A DNA stretch of 64,000 nucleotides from positions 372,846 to 436,845 of the forward strand of contig NZ_ATTM01000003.1 in NCBI RefSeq assembly GCF_000419685.1, given 5' to 3'. The position numbers and the translations under genes are program-made. This DNA is from Flavobacterium antarcticum DSM 19726 (GTDB taxonomy: Bacteria > Bacteroidota > Bacteroidia > Flavobacteriales > Flavobacteriaceae). How positions within the stretch are numbered: the first letter of the stretch is position 1; the number at the start of each line of letters is the position of its first letter. Shown in pieces: positions 43,008-53,127 of the stretch. The notes below the pieces were generated by a model, which worked only from the letters and a program-made list of their open reading frames with translations, did no database searches and had not been told where the DNA came from.

Positions 43008-45284
43008 ATGGATACCGTCTCAAATACTGCTGATTATGTACTTAAGTTTGTCAATCAAACCAACCGTTCTGTGTTTCTTACAGGAAAAGCAGGTACAGGA
43101 AAAACAACGTTACTCAAGAAAATCCTAGAAACGACTCATAAAAATGTTGTAGTTGTCGCACCAACGGGAATTGCCGCGTTAAATGCTGGTGGTGTTACTA
43201 TACATTCGATGTTTCAACTTCCGTTTGGAGGGTTTATTCCCGATTCTATTTACCAAAATGACTTTTCAAATAACCTCAAATTTGAAACTAAAAAAACACT
43301 CGGTCGTCATTTTAGAATGAGTGGCGTCAAAAAAGCGGTAATTCAAAATATGGAATTACTGATTATTGACGAAGTCAGTATGTTACGTCCCGACGTTTTA
43401 GATGCGATGGATTTTATGATGCAATCCGTTCGGAAAAAGAAAGTGCCGTTTGGTGGAATTCAAGTGCTTTTCATTGGTGATTTACTGCAATTACCACCAG
43501 TTGTAAAAGAAGAAGAGTGGCAAGTTTTGAAAAATTATTACGCTGGAAAATTCTTTTTTCATTCGCAAGTTGTGCAGCAGAATCCTCCTTTGTATTTAGA
43601 ATTGTCTAAAATTTTCAGACAAAACGACGACACGTTTATTGATTTGCTCGACAGTTTGCGAAACAATACGATTTCGGAAAAGCAACGAGATGAACTCAAT
43701 AAATATGTCCAACCTAATTTTGATTCCAAGAAACACGAAGGATACATTATTCTGACGACGCATAACCACAAAGTGGATGCTATAAATAAAGAAGCTTTAT
43801 CGGATTTAGTTGGAAATGAAGTTATTTTAAGAGCCGACGTTGTCGATGATTTTCCGGATAAAATTTTCCCGATTGATGCTGATTTGAAATTGAAAAAAGG
43901 AGCTCAAGTCATGTTTGTAAAAAATGATTCTTCGGCAGAAAAAAACTTTTTTAATGGGAAGATGGGAATCGTAAAATCGGTTTCTAAAAATGAAGTTTTA
44001 GTTGAATTTCCTGAAGAGAAGAAGGTAATTGAAGTCGAACGTTTTGAATGGAAAAATATACGGTATTCAGTTAATGAAACTACGAAAGAAATTGAAGAAG
44101 AGGTTTTAGGCACATTTACTCAATTTCCGTTGAAACTCGCTTGGGCAATAACTGTTCATAAAAGTCAAGGATTGACTTTTGACAAAGCAGCGATTGACGT
44201 TTCGCAAGTTTTCATGCCGGGACAAGCTTACGTTGCACTTTCACGATTAAGGTCGTTAAACGGGCTTATTTTGCTTTCTCCATTGACTTTGAATGGTTTT
44301 TCAAACGACAGAGATGTGATGCAATATGCCGAGAATAAATGTTCGGACGAAAAGTTAGCACATGAACTCCAACTTGACACGCAAAATTTCCTCTATAAAT
44401 CACTAATTTCCACTTTTGAATGGGAGAATTTACTGCAAGAATGGCGGAATCATTTGTATTCGTATAAAAACGATGAAAGTAAATCTCCTCAATCACTTCA
44501 TGCAGTTTGGGCGAAAAAACAGTACGATGCATTGGATAAAATTGTACCGCATTCGCAAAAATTTATGAGCCAATTGCACTTTATTTTCAACCAAGAAAAA
44601 GTCGATTTAGATTTCCTACAAGAACGATTTACAGCCGCTTATAATTATTTCATGCCGGTTTTAGACCAAATGGTGTATGATTTATTGTTTAAAATGGAAG
44701 AAGTGATTCGACTGAAAAAAGCGAAAGGATTTTATACGGAATTAACCGAATTGGAAAATGCGCAAGTAAAAACGGTTTTGAGTTTAATGAAAGCGCAAAA
44801 ATTAATTGTTGTAGTACTTGAAGGTCATTTGATTAGCAAAGACAATTTGACTTCTTATGAAATAAAAACCTACAAGGGAACTATTTTGCAATCTGTAAAA
44901 GAAGATTTCAAACAGCAAAGAGGCACTTTAGTCGAAGATAACATTGACGAAAACCGCTACAGCAATACCAAAAAAGAAAAGAAAATTCTGAAGAAAAACA
45001 CGTTCGAAGAAACGCATGAAATGTGGTTGGAAAATAATTCGATAGAAGCCATTGCTATTGCTCGAAAATTAACCAAACAAACCATTGCCGGACATATTGC
45101 TAAACTAATTGAAGCCGGAAAGATAAATATCAAAGACGTTTTACCTTCTTTACTTCTTGAGAAATTAGAGAAAGCATTCTACGGCTATAAAGAGGAATCG
45201 CTTAATCCTTTAAAAGAAAAACACGGTTCAGAATTTTCTTGGGATGAATTAAAAATGTTTAAAGCAAGTTTGAATCGCGTTTAG
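43008..45284 (+). CDS. Pif1/RecD-like superfamily 1 DNA helicase with C-terminal helix-turn-helix
   Basis: This 758-residue ATPase has the Walker A GKAGTGKT at residues 26-33, Walker B LLIIDEVSM and the downstream ITVHKSQGLTFDKA block with FVALSR-type motif VI (YVALSRL). This order matches Pif1-like helicases. The last part (about 650-750) contains a helix-turn-helix-like segment, NSIEAIAIARKLTKQTIAGH, of the kind found in RQC-associated HTH domains. It would unwind DNA during repair or replication; the exact substrate is unknown. Confidence 0.88.
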   Translation: MDTVSNTADYVLKFVNQTNRSVFLTGKAGTGKTTLLKKILETTHKNVVVVAPTGIAALNAGGVTIHSMFQLPFGGFIPDSIYQNDFSNNLKFETKKTLGRHFRMSGVKKAVIQNMELLIIDEVSMLRPDVLDAMDFMMQSVRKKKVPFGGIQVLFIGDLLQLPPVVKEEEWQVLKNYYAGKFFFHSQVVQQNPPLYLELSKIFRQNDDTFIDLLDSLRNNTISEKQRDELNKYVQPNFDSKKHEGYIILTTHNHKVDAINKEALSDLVGNEVILRADVVDDFPDKIFPIDADLKLKKGAQVMFVKNDSSAEKNFFNGKMGIVKSVSKNEVLVEFPEEKKVIEVERFEWKNIRYSVNETTKEIEEEVLGTFTQFPLKLAWAITVHKSQGLTFDKAAIDVSQVFMPGQAYVALSRLRSLNGLILLSPLTLNGFSNDRDVMQYAENKCSDEKLAHELQLDTQNFLYKSLISTFEWENLLQEWRNHLYSYKNDESKSPQSLHAVWAKKQYDALDKIVPHSQKFMSQLHFIFNQEKVDLDFLQERFTAAYNYFMPVLDQMVYDLLFKMEEVIRLKKAKGFYTELTELENAQVKTVLSLMKAQKLIVVVLEGHLISKDNLTSYEIKTYKGTILQSVKEDFKQQRGTLVEDNIDENRYSNTKKEKKILKKNTFEETHEMWLENNSIEAIAIARKLTKQTIAGHIAKLIEAGKINIKDVLPSLLLEKLEKAFYGYKEESLNPLKEKHGSEFSWDELKMFKASLNRV

Positions 45285-45285
45285 A

Positions 45286-45675
45286 TTAACTCAACCAATA
45301 ACACGCGATAATTGCAGGAATAAAGTAAATCACAATCGTTTTTGCACCTTCATATTCCTTTGCCATTCGTTGACCAATGAGTAAGAAAATCAATGTAATG
45401 CAACTCATTACGGCTCCGTAAAATCCAAAAGTTCGTTGGTTATTCATCATCAATTGTAAAATTCCTGCTAAACATAAAATTCCTGAAACCAATTCTAAAA
45501 TCAAGATTAAGAATAACGATGCAGGAACCATATTTTTAATCGGCGTCTTTGCAAAATGACCTTTCAACCAAGACAAATTATCTTGCCAATACATTGTTTT
45601 ATCGTAACCGGATTGAATAAAAGTGGCCGCTAATAAAAGCAAAACTAGGATAAAAGGAATGTTACTTGTAATCAT
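45286..45675 (-). CDS. DoxX family membrane protein
   Basis: This 129-residue protein has four hydrophobic helices. The N-terminal pattern with SGYDKTMYWQDNLSWLKGHF after helix 1 fits the DoxX-like family. The function is unclear in most species. It lies 4 bases after the holB stop on the same strand, so it is probably co-transcribed, and it converges with the helicase gene (1-base gap). Confidence 0.75.
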   Translation of the reverse strand: MITSNIPFILVLLLLAATFIQSGYDKTMYWQDNLSWLKGHFAKTPIKNMVPASLFLILILELVSGILCLAGILQLMMNNQRTFGFYGAVMSCITLIFLLIGQRMAKEYEGAKTIVIYFIPAIIACYWLS

Positions 45676-45679
45676 AATT

Positions 45680-46828
45680 TTATTTTTTGTGAATTAAACG
45701 TGTGAGTTTTATAGATAAATCAGTAAGTACAATTTTAGCATTTCCGTTGCGTTCGATGTGGTAAATGGCATCGGATAGTTCAGCAAAAATAGCGTCAATA
45801 TTACTTCCATTTACAAAGGGTGCAAAATTTTCTAGTTTAAACTTGGCAACTTTTGGTTCCATGTAAACCAAACTTGTCGTTTGATAGTTGATTAATAAGG
45901 CTTGACGGAACATTTCGATGCAATAATTCAAGAATTTTTTCTGTGTTTCACGACCTATTCCGGCAATGGTTTCGCTCCATTTTATCAAATCACTAATCGC
46001 ACTTGCATTTCCTTTGGCACGAAAAGCCGCTCGAACCCACTCCACAAACCATTCTTCAAACGCTGCATCTTCGCCGTTTTCATTAATGAATTTTAACGCT
46101 TTATTGAAATTTCCTTGCGATTGATGTGCTATTTTCCGCGCTTCTCGTTCTTCAATGTTGAAATCCGTTATCAGTCGTTCGGCAATATTATTTTCACTCA
46201 ATCCGTTGAAATGCAAAACTTGACAACGCGATAAAATCGTTTGAATCAAATCTTCTTCTTGTTCGGCAATGAGTAGAAACAGCGTTTTATCCGTTGGTTC
46301 TTCAAGCAATTTCAAAAGTTTATTGGAAGCGGCAATATTTAATTTTTCCGCCATCCAAATAATGACAATTTTGTAACCACCTTCGTAGGATTTTAATGAA
46401 AGTAATTTGACAATTTCTTGAGCATCGTCTACGCGAATTTCTCCTTGTTTATTTCCTGCTTCAAGATAATTCAACCAATCAAATAAACTTCCGTAAACAT
46501 TTTCTGATACAAATTCTCGCCATTCTTTAATGAAATCAATGCTTTTCGGCTTTGAAGTAATTCCTAAAGCAGTAACGGATGGATAAATAAAGTGTAAATC
46601 AGGATGCGTTAAATTTTCAAATTTGAGGTTGCAACTTTCGTTTCCATCTTCATTTTCGCCATCAGAATTTTTGCACAAAATATATTGAGCATAAGCTATG
46701 GCTGTAGCCAAAGTTCCCGAACCTTCCGGACCTACAAAAAGTTGGGCATGCGGAATCCGACCTCCATCCGCACTTTTTGTTAAGTGATTTTTTAAATGTT
46801 CTTGACCAATTATTTCTGAAAACTGCAT
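45680..46828 (-). CDS. holB: DNA polymerase III subunit delta'
   Basis: This 382-residue AAA+ clamp-loader subunit has the N-terminal IIGQEHLKNHLTKSADGGRI with HAQLFVGPEGSGT as a degenerate P-loop. ILSRCQVLHF is the conserved sensor/zinc-proximal block. The SNKLLKLLEEP motif is characteristic of delta' and DnaX. It helps to load the sliding clamp at replication forks. The usual zinc-binding cysteine cluster is reduced (Cys in ILCKN and ESCNLK). A -7 element lies just upstream. Confidence 0.92.
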   Translation of the reverse strand: MQFSEIIGQEHLKNHLTKSADGGRIPHAQLFVGPEGSGTLATAIAYAQYILCKNSDGENEDGNESCNLKFENLTHPDLHFIYPSVTALGITSKPKSIDFIKEWREFVSENVYGSLFDWLNYLEAGNKQGEIRVDDAQEIVKLLSLKSYEGGYKIVIIWMAEKLNIAASNKLLKLLEEPTDKTLFLLIAEQEEDLIQTILSRCQVLHFNGLSENNIAERLITDFNIEEREARKIAHQSQGNFNKALKFINENGEDAAFEEWFVEWVRAAFRAKGNASAISDLIKWSETIAGIGRETQKKFLNYCIEMFRQALLINYQTTSLVYMEPKVAKFKLENFAPFVNGSNIDAIFAELSDAIYHIERNGNAKIVLTDLSIKLTRLIHKK

Positions 46829-46832
46829 TTGA

Positions 46833-46840
46833 CAAAGATA
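46833..46840 (-). promoter_or_regulatory. Putative -7 promoter element of holB
   Basis: Minus-strand TATCTTTG matches TAnnTTTG only 4 bases before the ATG, which would give a nearly leaderless mRNA. A TTG lies 22 bases further upstream. Confidence 0.4.
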
Positions 46841-46879
46841 TTTATTTCGGTTAAAATCGGAACAATTCAGGGCTTAAAA

Positions 46880-47449
46880 TTAAATTTCTTCGTTTTGATT
46901 AAGTTTCCGAATTACTTTCGCAGGATTTCCAACGGCCAAACAATCTTCAGGAATATCTTTTGTAACCACAGAACCGGCTCCAATCACGCTTCCCGAACCA
47001 ATTGTTACACCGGGACAAATCACAACTTGGCCGCCAATCCAGCAATCATCTCCAATAGTTACAGGTTTCGCAAATTCAGTATTTCGACGTTCCATTTTTT
47101 CTAACGGATGTGTCGCCGTATAAATATGTACGCCAGGTCCAAAAAGCACATTGGAACCAATTTTCACTTTCGCTGAATCTAAAACCACGCAATTGACATT
47201 GAAAAAAACATTTTCTCCGCATTCAATATTATAACCGTAATCACAATGAAATGGTGGTTCAATGTGAACAACACTTGGCGAATTTGGTAAAAGTTCCGCA
47301 ATTAATTTTCGTGTGCTTTTATTGACCCAATACTCGGAAACATTGATTTTATGCAATATTTTCTTCGCTTTTATTCGATCTTGAACTAATTCCTTGTCAA
47401 TTGCGGAATAATTTTCGCCCGAAAGCATCTTCTCTTTTTCTGTTTTCAT
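46880..47449 (-). CDS. maa: Maltose/galactoside O-acetyltransferase family protein
   Basis: This 189-residue acetyl-CoA-dependent sugar acetyltransferase has an N-terminal Maa-type helical region (residues 1-60, KEKMLSGENYSAIDKELVQD). A left-handed beta-helix of hexapeptide repeats follows, with the catalytic His in ATHPLE and the IGDDCWIGGQVVICPGVTIG coils. The substrate sugar is not certain. It lies alone, ending 51 bases upstream of holB. Confidence 0.92.
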   Translation of the reverse strand: MKTEKEKMLSGENYSAIDKELVQDRIKAKKILHKINVSEYWVNKSTRKLIAELLPNSPSVVHIEPPFHCDYGYNIECGENVFFNVNCVVLDSAKVKIGSNVLFGPGVHIYTATHPLEKMERRNTEFAKPVTIGDDCWIGGQVVICPGVTIGSGSVIGAGSVVTKDIPEDCLAVGNPAKVIRKLNQNEEI

Positions 47450-47569
47450 GCTTGCAAAATTTGATTTTCGAATGTAGTGCAGATTTTTGAAAAATACCCA
47501 TTAGTAGGGATTTTTCGTATATATAAACCGTTGTATTTTTACAATATCGAAAACAACACATTTGAAGTC

Positions 47570-48001
47570 ATGAATAAGTCATTGTTTATCAGGTTATTTT
47601 TCTTAGGATTTTTTCCAATAACGCTATTTAATGGTTGTTCAATTAATGAGGAACGGACATCTGAAAATTCGCATGAATTTGATTTAAGCACAAAAAAACA
47701 CGTTGTATTTTCTAAGAGTCCCAAATTCGATTGGAATCGTAAAAAATTGGAAGTTAGCTTTGAAGATGCATTCGAACATTTTTTGTCAATTGATGTTTTG
47801 AATAATTCGGGAAATCAGTTGGGATATGCACTTTCAAAGAATAATGTGCAGCAAGGAATTACGATTAAGTTGAAAGTTATTGACGAGATCAAAAACTCTG
47901 AAAAAATAAATGAAATTATGTTAGAACCTTATGATTTAACGAAGGGGATAAACGAATTTACTATCGGATTTAATGAAAACAAGCCATATATAATTTATTA
48001 A
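47570..48001 (+). CDS. Putative lipoprotein of unknown function
   Basis: This 143-residue protein, read from ATG at 47570, has a signal peptide MNKSLFIRLFFLGFFPITLF ending in a lipobox NGC. The remainder is beta-rich with no recognised domain. An in-frame ATG at 47477 would add 31 residues without a signal-like character, so the later start is preferred. It is alone between divergent maa and pgk, with a terminator after it. Confidence 0.6.
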   Translation: MNKSLFIRLFFLGFFPITLFNGCSINEERTSENSHEFDLSTKKHVVFSKSPKFDWNRKKLEVSFEDAFEHFLSIDVLNNSGNQLGYALSKNNVQQGITIKLKVIDEIKNSEKINEIMLEPYDLTKGINEFTIGFNENKPYIIY

Positions 48002-48062
48002 GAAATCACAGCCAAACAGTTTAATTGCAATTTAAAACGATCCACTATTATTCAATAAAGTA

Positions 48063-48093
48063 AAACCGTACAATTCATTTTGTGCGGTTTTTT
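48063..48093 (+). terminator. Rho-independent terminator after the lipoprotein gene
   Basis: AAAACCGTACA and TGTGCGGTTTT form a stem with one G-T pair and a short loop, followed by further T. Confidence 0.75.
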
Positions 48094-48172
48094 AATTAAA
48101 TGTGATTTGGATCTGTGTTAAAAGATCTCAATTTCCATTTTAGAATTCAATTTCGAAATGCAACAAAAAGGC

Positions 48173-48180
48173 TATATTTG
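48173..48180 (+). promoter_or_regulatory. Putative -7 promoter element of pgk
   Basis: TATATTTG matches TAnnTTTG, 30 bases before the pgk ATG at 48211. Confidence 0.45.
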
Positions 48181-48210
48181 TTTTTTATTTCGAACTAAAA
48201 CACACCAAAA

Positions 48211-49398
48211 ATGAAAACTCTTCAAGACTTTAATTTTAAAAACAAAAAGGCTTTAATTCGTGTCGACTTTAATGTGCCACTGGATGACGACTTTAAAGTT
48301 ACCGATGCTACGCGAATTCAAGCAGCAAAACCAACAATTGATGCTATTCTAGCACAAGGTGGAAGTGTGATATTGATGTCACATTTAGGTCGACCAAAAG
48401 GGAAAGAAGATCAATATTCTTTGAAACATATTGTAGCAAAAGCAAGTGAAGTTTTAGGACATGAAGTAAAATTCGCTGCAGATTGCAGAGGAGAAGTGGC
48501 TCAAAATGCTGCTAATGAATTACAGCCTGGCGAAATATTATTGTTAGAAAACTTACGTTTTTATCCAGAAGAAGAAGCTGGAGATGTTGAATTTGCTGAA
48601 GAATTAGCGTGGTTAGGTGACATTTATGTGAACGACGCCTTTGGAACCGCACATAGAGCTCACGCTTCAACTACGATTATTGCACAATTTTTCCCCGATG
48701 CAAAATGTTTTGGAAAATTATTAGCGACTGAAATTGAAAGCTTAAATAAAGTATTGAAAGAATCAAAAAAACCAGTTACAGCTGTTTTAGGTGGTTCGAA
48801 AGTTTCTTCAAAAATTACGGTTATTGAAAATATTTTGGATAAAATTGACCACTTAATCATTGGTGGTGGAATGACATTTACATTCATCAAAGCACAAGGC
48901 GGCAAAATTGGAAACTCGATTTGTGAAGACGATAAACAAGAATTGGCTTTAGAAATTTTGAAAATCGCTAAAGAAAAAGGTGTTCAAGTTCATTTGCCGG
49001 TTGATGTTGTCGCGGCAAATGCATTTTCAAATGACGCCGAAACGCAAATTGTAAACGTAAACGAAATTCCTGATGGATGGCAAGGTTTAGACGCTGGACC
49101 AAAATCATTAGCCGAAATTAAAGAAGTGATTTTAGCTTCCAAAACAATTCTTTGGAATGGACCTTTGGGTGTATTCGAATTGGCAAATTTTGCGAACGGA
49201 ACGAAAGAATTAGGGAACTACATTGCGGAAGCAACTGAAAAAGGCGCATTTTCGTTAGTTGGTGGTGGTGATTCTGTAGCGGCAGTAAAACAATTTCACT
49301 TAGAAGACCAAATGAGCTATGTTTCCACTGGTGGTGGAGCAATGCTTGAAATGTTAGAAGGTAAAGATCTACCTGGAATTGCAGCGATATTAGATTAA
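48211..49398 (+). CDS. pgk: Phosphoglycerate kinase
   Basis: This 395-residue glycolytic enzyme transfers phosphate from 1,3-bisphosphoglycerate to ADP. The signature [15 protein letters not shown] is at about residues 12-26, MSHLGRPKG at about 61-69, and the ATP-site GGGDSVAAV near the C-terminus, with the usual [15 protein letters not shown] loop. The length is full. It is monocistronic, with its own promoter-like element and terminator. Confidence 0.98.
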   Translation: MKTLQDFNFKNKKALIRVDFNVPLDDDFKVTDATRIQAAKPTIDAILAQGGSVILMSHLGRPKGKEDQYSLKHIVAKASEVLGHEVKFAADCRGEVAQNAANELQPGEILLLENLRFYPEEEAGDVEFAEELAWLGDIYVNDAFGTAHRAHASTTIIAQFFPDAKCFGKLLATEIESLNKVLKESKKPVTAVLGGSKVSSKITVIENILDKIDHLIIGGGMTFTFIKAQGGKIGNSICEDDKQELALEILKIAKEKGVQVHLPVDVVAANAFSNDAETQIVNVNEIPDGWQGLDAGPKSLAEIKEVILASKTILWNGPLGVFELANFANGTKELGNYIAEATEKGAFSLVGGGDSVAAVKQFHLEDQMSYVSTGGGAMLEMLEGKDLPGIAAILD

Positions 49399-49495
49399 TT
49401 CTGTTCGTTTTATAATAATTATAAAAAATTTAAGTTATAAGATATAATGATTCTGTTATAAGATTATTATGTTTGCATTAATTTGCATCTCGTTG

Positions 49496-49528
49496 AAATC
49501 TAACTTGATACCTTTCAAGTTAGATTTT
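49496..49528 (+). terminator. Rho-independent terminator after pgk
   Basis: AAATCTAACTTG (49496-49507) pairs perfectly with CAAGTTAGATTT (49516-49527) over an eight-base loop. The T run is short. Confidence 0.75.
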
Positions 49529-49604
49529 GGCGTATTATAAAATGAATTTTAATACTTGTAATGGCTTAGTATTTGTTACAAGTAAAATACAAAAAAACGA
49601 ATAA

Positions 49605-51572
49605 ATGAATACAAGAAATTTAGTCTTAGCCGCTGCTTTAATGATTTCGGGAACTATATTTTCACAGGATTCAGCTTCTGGTCAAATCAATCCACCTTTA
49701 GTTAAACTTTCCTACCTTGATTCTGTAAAAGCAAGTTTTGTTCACGATGAAATTGCCGCTTGTGTAGATAGTTTGTGGTTGAAGGAACTTACAAACCAAG
49801 ATATTTTTCCTGAATTACTGAATGATATCGCTACGATAGATGTTGATCAAAAAGTAGATTACGAACTTTCAACAGAACTACTAAAAAAGCGTTTTAAGGA
49901 AATGGATGCGAAATCTCCGTTCAATATCCAATACAATCCTGCTGTTGAAAACGTTATAAAATCGTTTTTGAAAAACAGAAAAAAATCATTTGAACGCTTG
50001 ATGGCGATCTCGGAATATTACTTTCCGGTTTTTGAAGAAGCTTTAGCGAAGGAAAATGTTCCGTTAGAAATTAAATATCTATCAATTGTAGAATCTGCTT
50101 TAAACCCAAAAGCAGTTTCTCACATGGGAGCTACGGGTTTATGGCAATTCATGTATGCAACGGGTAAAGAATACAATCTTAACGTAGATTCGTACGTTGA
50201 TGAAAGAAGTGATCCAATAAAATCCAGTAAAGCTGCAACACAATACATGACCAAAATGTACCGTATTTTTGGGGATTGGGAATTGGTTTTAGCTTCTTAT
50301 AATTCAGGTGCTGGAAACGTTGCAAAAGCAATCAGACGTTCAGGTGGTCAACAGAATTATTGGAACATCAGAAAGTATTTGCCAAAAGAAACACAAGGAT
50401 ATGTTCCTGCTTTTTTAGCAACAATGTACATTTACGAATACCATAAAGAACACGGAATTGTACCTAATCGTGCTATGGTTAAACATTTTGAAACCGATAC
50501 GGTAATGATTAAAAAAGAGATGAGCTTTAAGCAAATCGCTGATTTAATGGATGTTCCGGTTTCTCAAATTCAATTATTAAATCCTGCTTATAAAATGAAC
50601 GTGGTTCCTTTTTATGCAAATAAACCGCACTTTTTACGTTTACCAAAGGATAAAATAGGTGTATTTACTTCTAATGAAGATAAAATTTACGCTTACGTAG
50701 ATCGCGAACGCACTAAAATTGAAATGCCGTATTACGTTACTGAAACGCGTTTAGCTTCGAGAGATACCTCTTCTAAATCTTCGTCAAATTCAAAATTCAG
50801 TACAAAAACAAAATATCATACCGTTCGTCGTGGCGAAAGTTTAGGATTAATTTCTAATAAATATGGTGTCGCTGTTACGGATTTGAAACGTTGGAATAAT
50901 TTGAGAGGAAATACGATCAATTCGGGTGCAAAACTAAAAATTATTTCAACTGTTAAAGAATCAATTCCATCACCAAAAGTAGTTCCAACTGCAGTAGATA
51001 GAGAAGAAGAAACAGCTTTAGCTTCAGCAGAAGTTCCAACTCCTGAAAACGGTAACGATAAAGAAACGACGATTTATACCGTTCAAAAAGGAGATAATTT
51101 ATCATCAATCGCACGAAAGTTTAATATTTCAGTTGCTGAGTTGAAAGAACTAAATAACTTGGAAGATGCTACTGTAAAATTAGACAGCCAATTGAAAGTG
51201 TTGAAGTCAGAACAAGTGGCTTTGATTAAAAATGAAATTGACATCAAGAAATTCATTACTTACAATGTTGTTAAGGGTGATAATTTAGGAAGTATTGCTA
51301 AGAAATACAATGTATCAATTGCATCACTTCAAGACTGGAACGAATTGAAAGATAATAATGTTCAAGTAGGCAAAAAAATCTTAATTTTATCAGATGATAA
51401 ACAAGTAGTTTCCGTTTCGCAAAAAGCGGCTCATTATTTAGTTCAAAAAGGAGATTCTTTGTTTAAGATTGCTCAGAAATATCCAGGAATAACCGTTGCC
51501 GATATTAAAAAATGGAACGGAATAGAAGGAAATGAATTAAAACCAGGAATGAAATTAAAAATTAGCAGCTAA
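49605..51572 (+). CDS. mltD: Membrane-bound lytic murein transglycosylase D with four LysM domains
   Basis: This 655-residue secreted enzyme has a signal peptide (about residues 1-20). A goose-lysozyme-like SLT domain lies at about 140-260 with the catalytic Glu163 in IVESALNPKAVSHMGATGLW. The segment YNSGAGNVAKAIRR confirms the MltD group. Four LysM peptidoglycan-binding modules follow, beginning YHTVRRGESL, IYTVQKGDNL, TYNVVKGDNL and HYLVQKGDSL. It cleaves glycan strands in the periplasm. Most MltD proteins have one to three LysM, so four is on the long side. Confidence 0.94.
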   Translation: MNTRNLVLAAALMISGTIFSQDSASGQINPPLVKLSYLDSVKASFVHDEIAACVDSLWLKELTNQDIFPELLNDIATIDVDQKVDYELSTELLKKRFKEMDAKSPFNIQYNPAVENVIKSFLKNRKKSFERLMAISEYYFPVFEEALAKENVPLEIKYLSIVESALNPKAVSHMGATGLWQFMYATGKEYNLNVDSYVDERSDPIKSSKAATQYMTKMYRIFGDWELVLASYNSGAGNVAKAIRRSGGQQNYWNIRKYLPKETQGYVPAFLATMYIYEYHKEHGIVPNRAMVKHFETDTVMIKKEMSFKQIADLMDVPVSQIQLLNPAYKMNVVPFYANKPHFLRLPKDKIGVFTSNEDKIYAYVDRERTKIEMPYYVTETRLASRDTSSKSSSNSKFSTKTKYHTVRRGESLGLISNKYGVAVTDLKRWNNLRGNTINSGAKLKIISTVKESIPSPKVVPTAVDREEETALASAEVPTPENGNDKETTIYTVQKGDNLSSIARKFNISVAELKELNNLEDATVKLDSQLKVLKSEQVALIKNEIDIKKFITYNVVKGDNLGSIAKKYNVSIASLQDWNELKDNNVQVGKKILILSDDKQVVSVSQKAAHYLVQKGDSLFKIAQKYPGITVADIKKWNGIEGNELKPGMKLKISS

Positions 51573-51657
51573 TTTTTAAAAAGCATCATTCATAATATAT
51601 TTTAAATTCCTTATTTGGTTCATCCATTTAAGGAATTTATTTTTACAGCATAGATTT

Positions 51658-52671
51658 ATGTCAGGACGATTGTTTCGATATTTTACTTTCAAACAAGCTA
51701 GAAATTGTTACGCAACAGTTATGCTAGTATGTATACTCTTGACGTTTAGTTCATGCAACGATAAAGAGTCGGATCACATTCAACCCACGTGCCAAATCAA
51801 TTCATTAGCGATAGCTGTAAATGATCAGTTGTGGAGCGGCGAAATTGGCGACAGCCTGCGAAAAAAATTTGCAGCACCAGTAGATGGACTTCCTCAGGAA
51901 GAGCCGCTTTTTACCATACAGCAATTTCCTATTCGATTATTTGACACCCATAAAACATCCCACACTAATTTGATTTTAATCAAAAAAGAGGAAAAAAGCG
52001 GCTACCGCTTGGTTCAAAATCGCTTCATGGAACCGCAAAATTTAGTTATTATTTCGGGTAAAACCATTCCAGAGATTTTAAGTTACATTGAAAAAAATGG
52101 CGATTCCCTTGTTGAGGTTTTTAAGACTACTGAAATAAAAAGAAATCAAGATTTAATTAAAAATGACCTTCTTTCTGATGAAAAAATCAGAAAAAAATTC
52201 AAAGTTTCAATCGATGTTCCTTCCACATTCAAGTATGTCATGGTGAAACTCAACTTTATTTGGTTAAAGAAAGAAATACTAAGTGGAAATACGAGTATTT
52301 TAATTTATAAAGTTCCTTTTAAAACCTTGCTGAAGAACGACGACATCATTACAAATATTATCGAAATGCGAGATGTTTTTGGCTCGAGATACATCAAAGG
52401 AAAAGACAACAATACCAGTATGATTACGGAAGAATCGTACGCACCATATTTTGATATTGCGGTAATTGACAATAAAAGAGCTTACGAAACGAGAGGAACT
52501 TGGGAGCTTAAAGGCGATTACATGTCGGGTCCATTTATAAATTATGCAATTTTAGACCGCAAAAAAAGGGAATTTATTGTAATCGAAGGCTTTTGTTATG
52601 CACCATCAACTTCTAAAAGAGACTTAATGTTAGAATTAGAATCGATAATTAAGTCTGTTAAATTTTTATAA
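51658..52671 (+). CDS. DUF4837 family lipoprotein
   Basis: This 337-residue exported protein has the lipobox LLTFSSC. The DUF4837 pattern follows (AIAVNDQLWSGEIGDSLRKK near residue 60, later GTWELKGDYMSGPFINYAI). The ATG at 51658 gives a long n-region of about 21 residues. ATG at 51721 (MLVCILLTFSSC) would give a shorter, more typical signal. The function of the family is unknown. It lies 86 bases after mltD and just before a GNAT gene. Confidence 0.82.
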   Translation: MSGRLFRYFTFKQARNCYATVMLVCILLTFSSCNDKESDHIQPTCQINSLAIAVNDQLWSGEIGDSLRKKFAAPVDGLPQEEPLFTIQQFPIRLFDTHKTSHTNLILIKKEEKSGYRLVQNRFMEPQNLVIISGKTIPEILSYIEKNGDSLVEVFKTTEIKRNQDLIKNDLLSDEKIRKKFKVSIDVPSTFKYVMVKLNFIWLKKEILSGNTSILIYKVPFKTLLKNDDIITNIIEMRDVFGSRYIKGKDNNTSMITEESYAPYFDIAVIDNKRAYETRGTWELKGDYMSGPFINYAILDRKKREFIVIEGFCYAPSTSKRDLMLELESIIKSVKFL

Positions 52672-52680
52672 ATCCATTTC

Positions 52681-53127
52681 ATGAAATTAAATTTCAAAAT
52701 AAAGCGTTTTAACGAGCTATCTGTTACAGAACTATACAAATTGTTGCGGTTGAGAAGTGAAGTCTTCGTTGTAGAGCAAAACTGCGTTTACCAAGATGTA
52801 GATGGTAAAGACGAGAAGGCATTGCACGTTTTGGGAGAAGTGGAGGGCAAAATTGTAGCGTATTCAAGGCTTTTTAAAGCAACTGATTATTTTAAAAACG
52901 CCTCTATTGGTCGCGTAGCAATTGCCAAATCATTTCGAGCAAATAAATGGGGACACGAATTGATGAAAGCATCCATTGCTGGAATTGAAGCGCATTTTGG
53001 TGTTCAACCTGTAACCATTTCTGCCCAATTGTATTTGAAGAATTTTTATGAACAACACGGTTTTCAGCAAGTAAGCGAAACCTATTTAGAAGATGATATT
53101 CCGCATATTGAGATGCTGAAATCTTAA
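52681..53127 (+). CDS. ElaA-type GNAT N-acetyltransferase
   Basis: This 148-residue acetyl-CoA-dependent acetyltransferase opens with the ElaA pattern LYKLLRLRSEVFVVEQNC, then YQDVDGKDEKALHVLG. It shows the acetyl-CoA-binding IGRVAIAKSFRANKWGHELM and the C-terminal LYLKNFYEQHGF. The substrate is unknown. It starts 9 bases after the DUF4837 stop and overlaps the convergent OmpA-family gene by 4 bases. Confidence 0.9.
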   Translation: MKLNFKIKRFNELSVTELYKLLRLRSEVFVVEQNCVYQDVDGKDEKALHVLGEVEGKIVAYSRLFKATDYFKNASIGRVAIAKSFRANKWGHELMKASIAGIEAHFGVQPVTISAQLYLKNFYEQHGFQQVSETYLEDDIPHIEMLKS

